NCBI RefSeq assembly: GCF_000632845.1
Contig: NZ_CP007474.1
Span: 372,001 to 436,000, forward strand
DNA: 64,000 nucleotides
Direction of reading: 5' to 3'
From: Ehrlichia japonica
Lineage (GTDB): Bacteria; Pseudomonadota; Alphaproteobacteria; Rickettsiales; Anaplasmataceae
A program made the position numbers and the translations under genes. Positions within the stretch are counted from its first letter, which is position 1, and each line of letters opens with the position of its first letter. Positions 1-8,815 of the stretch are shown piece after piece. The notes under the pieces are model-generated. The model did not search any database. It was not told the DNA's origin and saw only the letters and a list, made by a program, of their open reading frames with translations.

Positions 1-2507
1 TTATATGTATAGTTTGTGTTGCAGATTATATTGTACCATGACTTGTTTTGTATTGGCGGTATTCCAGTAATATATAATTCATCTGCTGCTCTGGTCATAG
101 CTACGTAAAGCAATCTTAAGTATTCATTGTATTCGTTAGTCTTTTGCTGGGATTTCAGGTTTTCACAGAAATCATTTATGTCATTACGGATCCAGAATGG
201 GGTATGTTCTTCATCAAATACTAGTTGAGTGTCACTTTTTGGAATGGTTGTTGTATCTGATAAGAATACTATAGGAGATTGCATACCTTTTGCGTTATGT
301 ATTGTCATGATTTTTACATAATCTTGTTTGAGATTGATGTCACTTTTTATTTCTGGATTAGTATTCTTTATCCAATGTATAAATGCTTGTAATGAATTTA
401 GATTATGAGATTCGAATTGTACTAATAGGTTAATGAATTCTCCTATGATTTCTATGCTTGATTGACCTAAGCGCTTTATAAATTTATGTTTATGTTCTGA
501 TATAATATGGTGGTATAAATTTAAAGGACTATGCAGTTGTGATATATCAATTAGTTGTTTTAGATACTTTGATATAGTACTAAACTTTAATTGTAATTCT
601 TTCCACAAATATGTGTTATTCCTGTTGTATGCTAAGCGGAATATTTGTTCTTCAGTGAATTCAAAAATTGGTGATTTTAATAAACCTATTAAAGCTAAGT
701 CATTTTCTGGTAATAATAAAAATTCCCCTAGATTGATGAGGTCTTGGATTATTGTATAATCCATTATTTTAAACTTATCTCTTTCTAATGTGGGAACATC
801 GAGTTTTTTTAATGCTGTTATAATATGATCTATAAAAGAAGTCCTGTGTCTTACTAATATTAAGAAGTCACCTGCTGTTATAGGACGATTTTTTGCTAAT
901 ATAATTCTTTTATTAATTATCCATGTGTGAATTTTTTTTGCAATAGTTGATGCAAGTAATAGACTGGAGTCTTGATAAGCTTGATTTTCAAGATCCAATG
1001 AAAACCTTTTATTGCTTTTAATGTCAATTATAGGCCATATTTCTACATATCCTGGGTCGTTTTTTCGAAAGATTTCATGCTTAATTTTTATTGTGTTAAA
1101 AGATATTTCTTGACAAAAATTATTAAATACTTTGTCTACTAATTTTAATATAGGTGGTGTTGATCTGAATGATTGTGTTAGATGTAATATTTTGTGTTTA
1201 TATTGGCTACTTTGTTGTGCAAAATAATGACACATAGGGTCAAAATAATCAGGTCTTGCATTTTGAAAGCCATATATTGATTGTTTTATATCTCCTACGA
1301 TGAATAACGTTTTTGGTTCTTCTGTTGTACCTATACCAGAGAAGAAATCATGACATAACTGTAAAATAATATTCCATTGTTTTATGCTGTTGTCTTGTGA
1401 TTCATCAATTAACAGATGATCTATTTTACTGTCTAATTGGAATAATATCCAATCTTTATATGCTGGGTTTGTTAGTAAATTTAATGCTAGATCTATAATA
1501 TCATTATGATCTAAATAATTTAGTTTTTGTTTATCTTGTTGATATAGTTTTATGAAACATTTTGCAATTTCAATAAGATGGATAGTACGTTCTGCTACTT
1601 TGTTGGTATAAAAAGTTTTTGTAAAATTTAGTATTTCTTCTTGTGTATCTAAAATAATTTTTTCTGCTTCAGGAAAATCAGCTAATGTCTTTTTTGTGAT
1701 TATTGATGATATAGATTTTTTTTCTAAAGATGATAAATTAATAAATATTTTTACGTATTCATTTAATTTTTGTAATTTGTGTTTTTCTAGTAAATTGCTC
1801 CACTTAACTAGTTTATCACTAATTTTTTTATCTCTTATACTTCCTTTATTTAAAATTTTAATCAAATAATTAAGAGTGTGATTATCAATAGGGAATAATT
1901 CACATGGTTCCATATTATTGATGTTAAGTTTTTGATATACTGAGTCTTGATTGAGATTATAATGCTGTTTACTTAACAGCTTATATAGTAAGTCATAAAT
2001 TGTAGCTTCCGTTATCTCATGTGAAATGGCTGATAAGTGGTGTTTTATTGTGGAATCATGTAGTAATTTATTAAAAATTTTTGAAAAGGATTCTGTAAAG
2101 TCTTTAATATTGCAGTTGGGAGAAATTCCTGTTTCTATTGGAAAAGTAGATATTAACTGATAACAAAAGCTATGTATGGTTTTTACTGAAAGTGATACAT
2201 TTTGTAAATTATTAAATAATTCTCTTGCTCTTTTGAATTCTTTTGGAGTTATGTGGGTTGGAATAATATCTTGTAGTGCTTTTTTTAGTTCTTCATTTTT
2301 TAATATTGTCCAAGTGCTTAGGATTGAATGTATACGTTCTGTCATTTCGTGTGCTGCTGCATTTGTGAATGTTAAGCAAAGTATATTTTTATGACCTGTA
2401 ACTAGTAATCTTAAGACTCTGTTGACTAATATTCTTGTTTTTCCTGTTCCAGCTGATGCAGATATCCATATAAAAGAATAAAAAGGATTAGTTGCAATAT
2501 TGTTCAT
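1..2507 (-). CDS. addA: AddA/UvrD-type ATP-dependent helicase, C-terminus beyond the left edge
   Basis: Superfamily 1 DNA helicase of the AddA type, expected to work in double-strand break repair and recombination. Reading the minus strand from ATG at 2507 gives about 835 codons, and the frame is still open at the left edge, so the C-terminus is missing. Visible motifs are the Walker A ASAGTGKT at residues 17-24, the Walker B region LLIDESQD near residue 367, GDIKQSIYGF near residue 405 and LYVAMTRA near residue 800. The N-terminal motif and length fit the alphaproteobacterial AddA branch better than short UvrD or Rep. The partner AddB nuclease is not in this window. Whether a nuclease domain follows motif VI cannot be seen. 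Confidence 0.85.
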   Translation of the reverse strand, partial: MNNIATNPFYSFIWISASAGTGKTRILVNRVLRLLVTGHKNILCLTFTNAAAHEMTERIHSILSTWTILKNEELKKALQDIIPTHITPKEFKRARELFNNLQNVSLSVKTIHSFCYQLISTFPIETGISPNCNIKDFTESFSKIFNKLLHDSTIKHHLSAISHEITEATIYDLLYKLLSKQHYNLNQDSVYQKLNINNMEPCELFPIDNHTLNYLIKILNKGSIRDKKISDKLVKWSNLLEKHKLQKLNEYVKIFINLSSLEKKSISSIITKKTLADFPEAEKIILDTQEEILNFTKTFYTNKVAERTIHLIEIAKCFIKLYQQDKQKLNYLDHNDIIDLALNLLTNPAYKDWILFQLDSKIDHLLIDESQDNSIKQWNIILQLCHDFFSGIGTTEEPKTLFIVGDIKQSIYGFQNARPDYFDPMCHYFAQQSSQYKHKILHLTQSFRSTPPILKLVDKVFNNFCQEISFNTIKIKHEIFRKNDPGYVEIWPIIDIKSNKRFSLDLENQAYQDSSLLLASTIAKKIHTWIINKRIILAKNRPITAGDFLILVRHRTSFIDHIITALKKLDVPTLERDKFKIMDYTIIQDLINLGEFLLLPENDLALIGLLKSPIFEFTEEQIFRLAYNRNNTYLWKELQLKFSTISKYLKQLIDISQLHSPLNLYHHIISEHKHKFIKRLGQSSIEIIGEFINLLVQFESHNLNSLQAFIHWIKNTNPEIKSDINLKQDYVKIMTIHNAKGMQSPIVFLSDTTTIPKSDTQLVFDEEHTPFWIRNDINDFCENLKSQQKTNEYNEYLRLLYVAMTRAADELYITGIPPIQNKSWYNIICNTNYTY

Positions 2508-2611
2508 CTAATGTATAATCCACAATATTTCTATTTTTAATGTTAATAAAAAATTATACTTATAACAGTAATTATTATTAAATAAAAGATTTTAAGTTAA
2601 GAGAGTCTTTA

Positions 2612-3565
2612 ATGAGTAAGTTATTTCTATTTGTGATGATGATAAGTTTTATCAATTCAACAGTTGCTTTCACACATGGGTTGCATTCTAGTGATAGTGT
2701 TTACGATGTTAATACAAAAGATATAAAGTATCTTGATAAGAAAAAGTCTGCTAATTACGATGATACTTATGTTCAACGTAATGATGATGATGATTTTGAT
2801 GATAGTAAAGAAGATAATGGTGATGAATTTGATGATGATGTTCTATATGAAGAAGATTATTATGGTCAGATGGACAGCGACGAAGATGATGAAGAATTTG
2901 GTGATGATGAAAGCATGTTAATACAAGAAAATGATGAGGCTACTCAAGATGTTAATGATCAGGATATTAATACTAAAGGTAAGAAGATATCTGGTAGTAA
3001 CTCACTCAAATCTGCTGATGAAAAAGGTCAAAAAGATCAGCAGTTGAAAGTTCCAGATAAGAATGTTGTTCAAAATAAATCTGATGATAAAAAAAAACTT
3101 CTGAAGTATTAAAAGATGCATCTCAGATACAGCGGAATGAAGTAAAAGAAAGTAATATTTCATATAAGTGGCCGTTTACAAGAAATCTTATAGAGGGCAT
3201 TGAAAAATCACAGTATAATGAAATGAATCAGCATCTTCCAAAAATATATAGTGTTGAAGATTATTACATACAAATTTTTTACTGCATAACACAGAATAAC
3301 CTTTCTGGATTGAGGTCTTTAATTAATAAGTTGCAAGAACTGGGTGTAAGTTTATCAACTATAATGTATGAAGTACGTACTTCAGATGTAGGAGATAATT
3401 TATTAATCTATGCTGTAAGACAAAAAAAATTGGATATAGTAAGGTTTTTATTGTCAATAGGTGCTGATTCAAATTTTACTAATTATAATGATGAAACTCC
3501 TTTGAGTATATCTGTAAAAAATGGTAGTATTGACATAGCTCATGCTATACTTATTGCGCAATAAA
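2612..3565 (+). pseudogene. Secreted-type acidic protein with ankyrin repeats, split by a frameshift at an A9 tract
   Basis: Two open frames, 2612-3112 and one ending at 3564, look like a single gene broken at a run of nine A (3089-3097). Frame one starts with a likely signal peptide (SKLFLFVMMISFINSTVA), then a region very rich in Asp and Glu (residues about 55-110) and a Lys-rich stretch, ending 13 bases after the A run. Shifting by -1 at the A run keeps the frame open through LKDASQIQRNEVKESNISYK into the second frame, which holds about two ankyrin repeats (LLIYAVRQKKLDIVRFLLSIG and TPLSISVKNGSIDIAHAIL). The joined protein would be about 317 residues. It could be a true pseudogene, a phase-variable gene, a slippage-expressed gene or a sequencing error. 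Function is unknown; secretion signal plus ankyrins suggests a host-interaction protein (inference). Confidence 0.7.
3089..3097 (+). repeat. A9 homopolymer at the frameshift point
   Basis: Nine consecutive A residues within the acidic-ankyrin gene. One extra A, or a -1 slip over A AAA AAA, joins the upstream signal-peptide and acidic frame to the downstream ankyrin frame. Poly-A runs of this length are prone to polymerase and ribosome slippage. Confidence 0.9.
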
Positions 3566-3709
3566 GCCTTTCTATATACATTATCAGTATGTATTTTGTG
3601 TATTACAGCATTGTTTTATATAAGTTTTAACTAATTAAGGAATTTAAAAGAATAAGTAAATTATTTAATATTTTACAAATATATCATTTTTTCAGTAGAA
3701 ACTGTGTAC

Positions 3710-4031
3710 ATGGCTTTTATATCAGTTAATATCTTATGTCCGATAGAAACGAAAGTTAGACTATTAAAGGTTTTACAGGATCTTTTACAAGCATTTTTCA
3801 TAAATCACTATGTGATGATAGTAAAATACCACTTGTCAGCTATTTCATATGAAATAACAGAATATAATTTATGATTTTCTATACAAACCATTAAATAAAC
3901 AGCATTGTAATTTTTATCAAGACTCAGTATATCAAAAACTTAACATTAATAATATGAAACCATGTCAATTATTACCTATTGATAATGCTGTGAAATTTTT
4001 AGAACTTCACATTCAATCTAGTATGAATTGA
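3710..4031 (+). pseudogene. Decayed gene remnant, two overlapping frames
   Basis: The 519-base gap before the SPFH gene holds coding-like sequence. ATG at 3710 opens 54 residues (begins MAFISVNILCPIETKVRL, ends at 3874). A second frame runs from 3858 to 4031 and includes LYKPLNKQHCNFYQDSVY and NAVKFLELHIQ. The two overlap by about 17 bases, so a single indel near 3858-3874 would join them into one protein of about 107 residues. I recognise no family. The composition of both pieces looks protein-like, but no start signal or homologue supports this, so the call is tentative. Confidence 0.35.
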
Positions 4032-4083
4032 TTTAGAATAATTAAGCTGATTGAGTTAATAAAGTGTACATAAATGTACTATA

Positions 4084-5019
4084 TTGATGTTTTTGTGTAT
4101 ATTACGTAAGAATTTTGCTAAATTGTTAAAAACAATGTTCAATGCTTGTAGGAGGCGTATTGTGAATAGTAAAGAATTTTATGATAAAGAATTGGTACAC
4201 ATTAATGGGTTTTCAATGATATTTTGGTGTATTGTTTTTGTCTGCTTGTTGTTGTTTGGTATATATTATGGGAGTTTTGTGATTATTTTACCAATGTCTT
4301 TGCTGTCATTAATTTGTACGTTTATTGTTCCAAGTGGTTTTTTTGTAAATAATCCTAATGAAGCAAAAGTTGTTGAGTTTTTTGGAAATTATATTGGAAC
4401 CATATTTAAATCAGGTTTTTTTTGGACCATTCCGTTTGTTAGTATGAGGTCAATTTCATTAAAAGTAAGGAATATTAATATCAATAAGATTAAAGTAAAT
4501 GATTTTAATGGTAATCCAATAGAGATAGCTGCTGTGGTTGTTTGGCGAGTTGTAAGTCCTGCGAAGGCTTGCCTTAATGTAGGTGATTATCAAGAGTTTA
4601 TTAATATTCAAAGTGAAACTGCAGTTAGAGAACTGGCTGGTATCTATCCATACGATGCTGAAGATAATAATGAATCTTTGCGTAATAATTCTACACAGAT
4701 CTCGTGTAAGTTACGTGATATGCTGCAAAATAGATTAGATGTTGTAGGTATTGTTGTAGAGGATGCAAGAATATCACATTTAGCTTATTCTGCTGAAATA
4801 GCTCAAATTATGTTAAGAAGGCAGCAAGCAAAAGCGATTACTAATGCTAGGGGATATATAGTAAGAAATGCAATTATTATGGTAGATGAGGTATTAAAAC
4901 ATTTTGAGTTACAATATCAAATCAATCTTTCTGATGAACAAAGAATTAAACTTGTCAATAATCTTCTAGTATCTTTAATTTCGGAACAAGGTGCTCAACC
5001 CACTATTAATATAGAATAA
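4084..5019 (+). CDS. SPFH (band 7/stomatin-prohibitin) domain membrane protein
   Basis: 311 residues. Two hydrophobic segments (about residues 44-66 and 70-90) are followed by an SPFH domain: FFVNNPNEAKVVEFFGNYIG, then FWTIPFV, VNDFNGNPIEIAAVVVWRVV and the helical region with VEDARISHLAYSAEIAQIML. SPFH proteins assemble on membranes, often scaffolding proteases or organising lipid domains. The first ATG at 4084 is used, but ATG at 4135 is also possible, since the first 17 residues add nothing recognisable. The gene stands alone with long spacers on both sides. The family is confident; the cellular role is not known from sequence. Confidence 0.85.
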   Translation: MMFLCILRKNFAKLLKTMFNACRRRIVNSKEFYDKELVHINGFSMIFWCIVFVCLLLFGIYYGSFVIILPMSLLSLICTFIVPSGFFVNNPNEAKVVEFFGNYIGTIFKSGFFWTIPFVSMRSISLKVRNININKIKVNDFNGNPIEIAAVVVWRVVSPAKACLNVGDYQEFINIQSETAVRELAGIYPYDAEDNNESLRNNSTQISCKLRDMLQNRLDVVGIVVEDARISHLAYSAEIAQIMLRRQQAKAITNARGYIVRNAIIMVDEVLKHFELQYQINLSDEQRIKLVNNLLVSLISEQGAQPTINIE

Positions 5020-5466
5020 TATTCTGCATTGATATTACTAAATGAGATCTCAATATGCTATCGAATATTTTAAATTATTTTATAGTTGTTAGTAGGTTTA
5101 TATAAATACTGTGTCCGTTTGCATAGTATGACTTAAAATATGATCAGCTTTAAAGTACATATGTTGTATAATTATTTAATTATAACGCAAGAGTAATATT
5201 GTTTATTATACTGAATTATACATAAATATGTATATATTACTGTAATTGTACTGATCAAATTTTTCTCCATATAAGTAATAGATTTAGTTTTTCGGAAGAA
5301 ATACATTTGTAATTTGCCGCTAATCTCGGTGTATTAGAGTGGCATTTAGCAGTATAAGAGATATTTTCGTGAAGAAATGAATAACACTTATGAATGATTT
5401 ATCCAACTCTTGCTTTTTATTTTTCCTAAGTTTTGAATAAAAATATTTTAACAAGATAGGTTAGTT
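5020..5466. other. Gene-free spacer with one stem-loop
   Basis: AT-rich 447-base spacer between the SPFH gene and a small unknown gene. No open frame of note. It contains an imperfect stem-loop at 5315-5344 whose arms TGCCGCT and AGTGGCA continue as AAT/ATT past a two-base bulge. The block around it is richer in G and C than its surroundings. No U-run follows, so it is not an ordinary terminator. Confidence 0.4.
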
Positions 5467-5808
5467 ATGAATTATGATTCATTAAATTTTTATGAATGTT
5501 ATGATACATATGATGTAGACTGTGCGGATCGTGTATGTGATAATAGAGTATTAGAAGAATATATGTCTTATCAGTCAATGTGGAAGGCAGTAATACTTCA
5601 AGCAATAATTGATTCGACATCTAATTATAGAAGGATGGAGAATAAACTTGAAAAAGTAAAAGCCACTAATTGGTTAAATGATTTTTCAAAAGATTTTATA
5701 ACTGTTTGTCATTTTGCAGGATATAATCCTTTAAATGTCCAAAATAAAACAAAGAAAATTATCTCAAATAATAAAGTTTTAAATGAAGATAAAGTCAGAA
5801 ATAGATAA
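5467..5808 (+). CDS. Small protein of unknown function with a W-L-x6-DF-x-x-VC-x-x-AG motif
   Basis: 113 residues starting at ATG 5467. The N-terminal third is rich in Tyr, Asp and Cys. The centre (MWKAVILQAIIDSTSN) looks helical. The segment NWLNDFSKDFITVCHFAGYNP resembles a short motif I associate with small alphaproteobacterial proteins, some of them phage- or gene-transfer-agent-like; that link is from memory and unverified. The tail is Lys- and Asn-rich. There is no signal peptide and no operon partner. The frame is long for this base composition and its composition is protein-like, so I believe it is real. Function is not known. Confidence 0.6.
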   Translation: MNYDSLNFYECYDTYDVDCADRVCDNRVLEEYMSYQSMWKAVILQAIIDSTSNYRRMENKLEKVKATNWLNDFSKDFITVCHFAGYNPLNVQNKTKKIISNNKVLNEDKVRNR

Positions 5809-6204
5809 ATTAAGTCTCAGCTGTATGATTTTTTATTTTGTTATTGAACAATCTAGCAATTGGGATTTTTGATTTAGTACTAGTGATGATAATGAATATT
5901 TGTTTTTTTATCTTTTTAAATAAGTTTATTGATAAGTTTATATGATAGAAAAGTATTTGTTTTTATCAAAATTCTAGATTAATACTGCTTATGTTAGTAG
6001 TGTTCTGAATATAGAGATACAGGCTAATTTTGTGTCTAGTATTATGCATGAAGATCTCGACTTGTATAACTTTTAGTTTTGCTGTTAAATAATCTGCAAG
6101 TTGAGATTTTATTTATTCTGAGAATACAGAAGAAATATTGAAAGTAATAAATAATAATTTTTTATATAGATCTTATTAAAAATTATGTTGATGTTTTATG
6201 AACA
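5809..6204. repeat. Spacer holding a weak, decayed tandem duplication
   Basis: A segment at about 5827-5872 (including ATCTAGCAATTGGGATTTT) recurs in altered form at about 6069-6110 (ATCTGCAAGTTGAGATTTT), an offset of about 241 bases. Identity is patchy, as expected for an old duplication in AT-rich DNA. No gene is seen between them. Confidence 0.4.
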
Positions 6205-7269
6205 ATGGAAAAAATGAAAAAAATTTTAGATGACTATTATTTTATGATAAATAGTGGTGAAATTACTTATGATGAACAGCAAGTTAATCTACTAAGGCAA
6301 TTAACGCCATACTTATCTGTTGAAAAATTTTGTCGCTTTTTGCCTATAAAAAAGAGATTGAAAAAAGTTGGAATGTACATATATGGAGAAGTAGGCAGAG
6401 GGAAATCAATGATTACAGATCTCTATTATAATTCTTGCGAAATAGAAAAAAAAAAGCGACAGCATTTTAATCAGTTTATGAAGACAGTACATACTTTATT
6501 ACATGAGTTTAAATCATCTCATATTAAGGATCCACTTTATAAAGTTGCTAAAGTAATAATTCGTAATGTAGATTTATTGTGTTTAGATGAAATACAGGTA
6601 TATGATATTTGTGATGCTATGATATTAGGTCGATTGTTTTCTGTTATTTTTGATCAGAAAGTTATTGTCATGATGACCTCGAATTATGCTCCTGTAGAAC
6701 TTTATCAAGATGGTATTCAGAGGCAATTTTTTGAACCTGTAATATCATTGATAATTGAGAAAATGCATGTTGTGCATTTATCTGGGAAACAAGACTATCG
6801 TACTATTAGAGGGTTAGAAGTAGATGATGTATATTTCATAGGAGAGGATTCTTATGCAAAATTATCTAAATTGTTTCTTGAAATGGCAAATAATAGGAAA
6901 GTAAAACCTGTAATGTTACATGTTTTTGGAAGAGATATAAAAGTAAGTAAAACTTTTGATAATACTGCATGGTTCGATTTTGATGAGTTATGTGGAAGAG
7001 CATTATGGGTATCAGATTATCAGGAAATAGTACGCAATTTTTCAGTAATATTTATTGCAGGTGTTCCTATATTTAATCATTACAATCAAAATGAGATGCG
7101 TAGGTTTACTATTTTAATAGATGAGTTATACGAAAACAAAGTTAAAGTTTTTTGCTCTCTTGCTGCAGAGCCTCAATTATTATATTACTTACAAGAAGTC
7201 CCTATGGATTTTCAGCGTACAATTTCGCGTTTGATAGAAATGCAATCTCCATCTTACTGTAAGATTTGA
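6205..7269 (+). CDS. zapE: ZapE/AFG1-family ATPase
   Basis: 354 residues of the AFG1-like P-loop ATPase family. Bacterial ZapE associates with the division ring; the mitochondrial AFG1/LACE1 relatives act in inner-membrane protein quality control. Walker A is YIYGEVGRGKSMITDLYY (about residues 57-74), followed by KKRQHFNQFM, Walker B LLCLDEIQVYD (about 125-135) and a sensor region VIVMMTSNYAPVELYQDG. Length is normal for the family. The gene stands alone on the plus strand, head-to-tail with nothing and converging on hemH. The start at 6205 is chosen as the first ATG giving a full N-terminal domain. Confidence 0.9.
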   Translation: MEKMKKILDDYYFMINSGEITYDEQQVNLLRQLTPYLSVEKFCRFLPIKKRLKKVGMYIYGEVGRGKSMITDLYYNSCEIEKKKRQHFNQFMKTVHTLLHEFKSSHIKDPLYKVAKVIIRNVDLLCLDEIQVYDICDAMILGRLFSVIFDQKVIVMMTSNYAPVELYQDGIQRQFFEPVISLIIEKMHVVHLSGKQDYRTIRGLEVDDVYFIGEDSYAKLSKLFLEMANNRKVKPVMLHVFGRDIKVSKTFDNTAWFDFDELCGRALWVSDYQEIVRNFSVIFIAGVPIFNHYNQNEMRRFTILIDELYENKVKVFCSLAAEPQLLYYLQEVPMDFQRTISRLIEMQSPSYCKI

Positions 7270-7657
7270 CCTGTTGTGAATTTGTAGTAAATTTTATTGT
7301 TGAAAATATTTAGCATTGTTACTGTAATTATTGAGTAGACTATTATTATATAAGTTTTGAGCATTTTAGGGTGTAACAATAAAAATGATTACAAAATTGT
7401 GGTATGATGCTTATTATAAATTGATAGATAGAGTCATTTTTATAATATTGTAAATATGCGATTTATTTGTTATATAAGTTTTGCTGATGAAGAGTAATAT
7501 AAAGCTTCAGTGTACATTTTAATTTTGTGTGCACATTTCTTTAAACACTTGGTATAATACTTGTTACCACTTAATGTGGGAAATCTAAATCCATGTTTTT
7601 CTTTTGATAAGCGCTTGGTTTTAAGACACCTTTCTAATGTAATTATGTAAATTTTTC
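7270..7657. other. Spacer between zapE and hemH
   Basis: 388 bases separating two converging genes. The right part contains a decayed copy of the hemH 3' end (listed separately). The left part is plain AT-rich DNA in which I see no gene or clear terminator. Confidence 0.6.
7525..7606 (-). pseudogene. Decayed copy of the hemH C-terminal coding region
   Basis: Read on the minus strand, this segment encodes HGFRFPTLSGNKYYTKCLKK. That matches the genuine HemH C-terminal residues [20 protein letters not shown] encoded at about 7734-7805. The copy lies about 200 bases downstream of its parent and lacks any start. It is best read as an old local duplication of the gene's 3' end that has since diverged. 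Confidence 0.7.
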
Positions 7658-8677
7658 TTATTGAGTGGAGTTATATAGAACTTTAAAACATGTTTTACAT
7701 TGAATAGGACATGGACTTTTGTGCTGGTCTTGTGTACATATTTCTTTTAAACACTTAATGTAATATTCATTGTTGCTTAACGTTGGAACTCTAAAGAACA
7801 TGTGTTTTTTTGATATTATTTTTTTATATTCTATATCTAATTCTACTAGGGTTTCAGAATTTTCTGATACAAATGATATAGGAACTAATACTATAGGTAC
7901 ATTGTCTAGTTTCGCTTGATTGATTTCTGATATTGTACTAGGTTCTAACCATTTTACAGGGCCGACCTTACTTTGATAACATATTTTATAATCTAATGAT
8001 AGTATATTTAAAGATTTAACAATTAATGATACAGTTTGTTCTATTTGATACTGATATGGGTCACCTTGTTGTATTATGCTTAATGGTAAGCTATGTGCTG
8101 AAAATAATATTCTTGGTAATCCATAATTTTGCGCTTCTTGATATTTTTCTGTGATTAATTGACATTGTGCTTTTATGTATTTTGCATTGTTATAATAGCA
8201 ACAGATTACTGAAGTAGGGTACTGAAATTTGCTTTTGTTCATATGGTAATTCCAGTGCTGAATAGCTGATAGTGTGGTAGTTGTTGAGTAATGTGGGTAT
8301 AACGGTATTAGAATAATTTTATTTGGATGATACTGACATACAGATTTTACTGTATCTTTAGCTGAGGGTTTTGAGTATCGCATGAATATAAAAACCTTGT
8401 ATTGGGATTTTTCATTGTGATCATTTAATATGCGCTCAAGGGAAGAAGCCTGTACTTTTGTTTCATTTAATATAGGGGATTGTCCACTAAGGTGTTTATA
8501 TATTGCTATTGCCTTCCTCTTTCTCAAAAGTGAAATTAATGTTGCTAGTATAAACCTTAAAGGATTGGCTAAATTTATAATATTTTTATCATAAAATAAA
8601 TTGAATAGAAAAGGCCTTACTTCAGATAGTGATTGAGGCCCACCCATATTAAATAATATTACTGCTATTCTTGACAC
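7658..8677 (-). CDS. hemH: Ferrochelatase
   Basis: 339 residues. Inserts ferrous iron into protoporphyrin IX, the last step of heme synthesis, at the cytoplasmic face of the membrane. The N-terminus [20 protein letters not shown] is the classic family start. [17 protein letters not shown], the active-site His context [18 protein letters not shown] and the Glu-containing [19 protein letters not shown] region are all present. The C-terminus has a Cys-rich end (CPIQCKTC), where some ferrochelatases carry an iron-sulfur cluster; whether it binds one here is unknown. A decayed duplicate of the 3' end lies downstream. Confidence 0.95.
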   Translation of the reverse strand: MSRIAVILFNMGGPQSLSEVRPFLFNLFYDKNIINLANPLRFILATLISLLRKRKAIAIYKHLSGQSPILNETKVQASSLERILNDHNEKSQYKVFIFMRYSKPSAKDTVKSVCQYHPNKIILIPLYPHYSTTTTLSAIQHWNYHMNKSKFQYPTSVICCYYNNAKYIKAQCQLITEKYQEAQNYGLPRILFSAHSLPLSIIQQGDPYQYQIEQTVSLIVKSLNILSLDYKICYQSKVGPVKWLEPSTISEINQAKLDNVPIVLVPISFVSENSETLVELDIEYKKIISKKHMFFRVPTLSNNEYYIKCLKEICTQDQHKSPCPIQCKTCFKVLYNSTQ

Positions 8678-8815
8678 ACGTTATTTGCTTATTTTATAAC
8701 CTTAACAAACTAACACATATAATGTTAGTTATCAAATAAAGATTAATTGTACAGAACTGCAAGTTAAGTGTACTATAGTGTTGTACTTATAACTGGTATG
8801 CGTCTTAGTGATTGC

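Noticed and set aside
2176-2394. Plus-strand protein of 72 codons opposite addA
   Set aside because: Antisense to the conserved helicase motifs region; no independent support.
2733-2921. Met-rich protein of 62 codons inside the acidic gene
   Set aside because: It is the shifted reading of GAT/GAA-rich acidic codons and overlaps the better supported frame.
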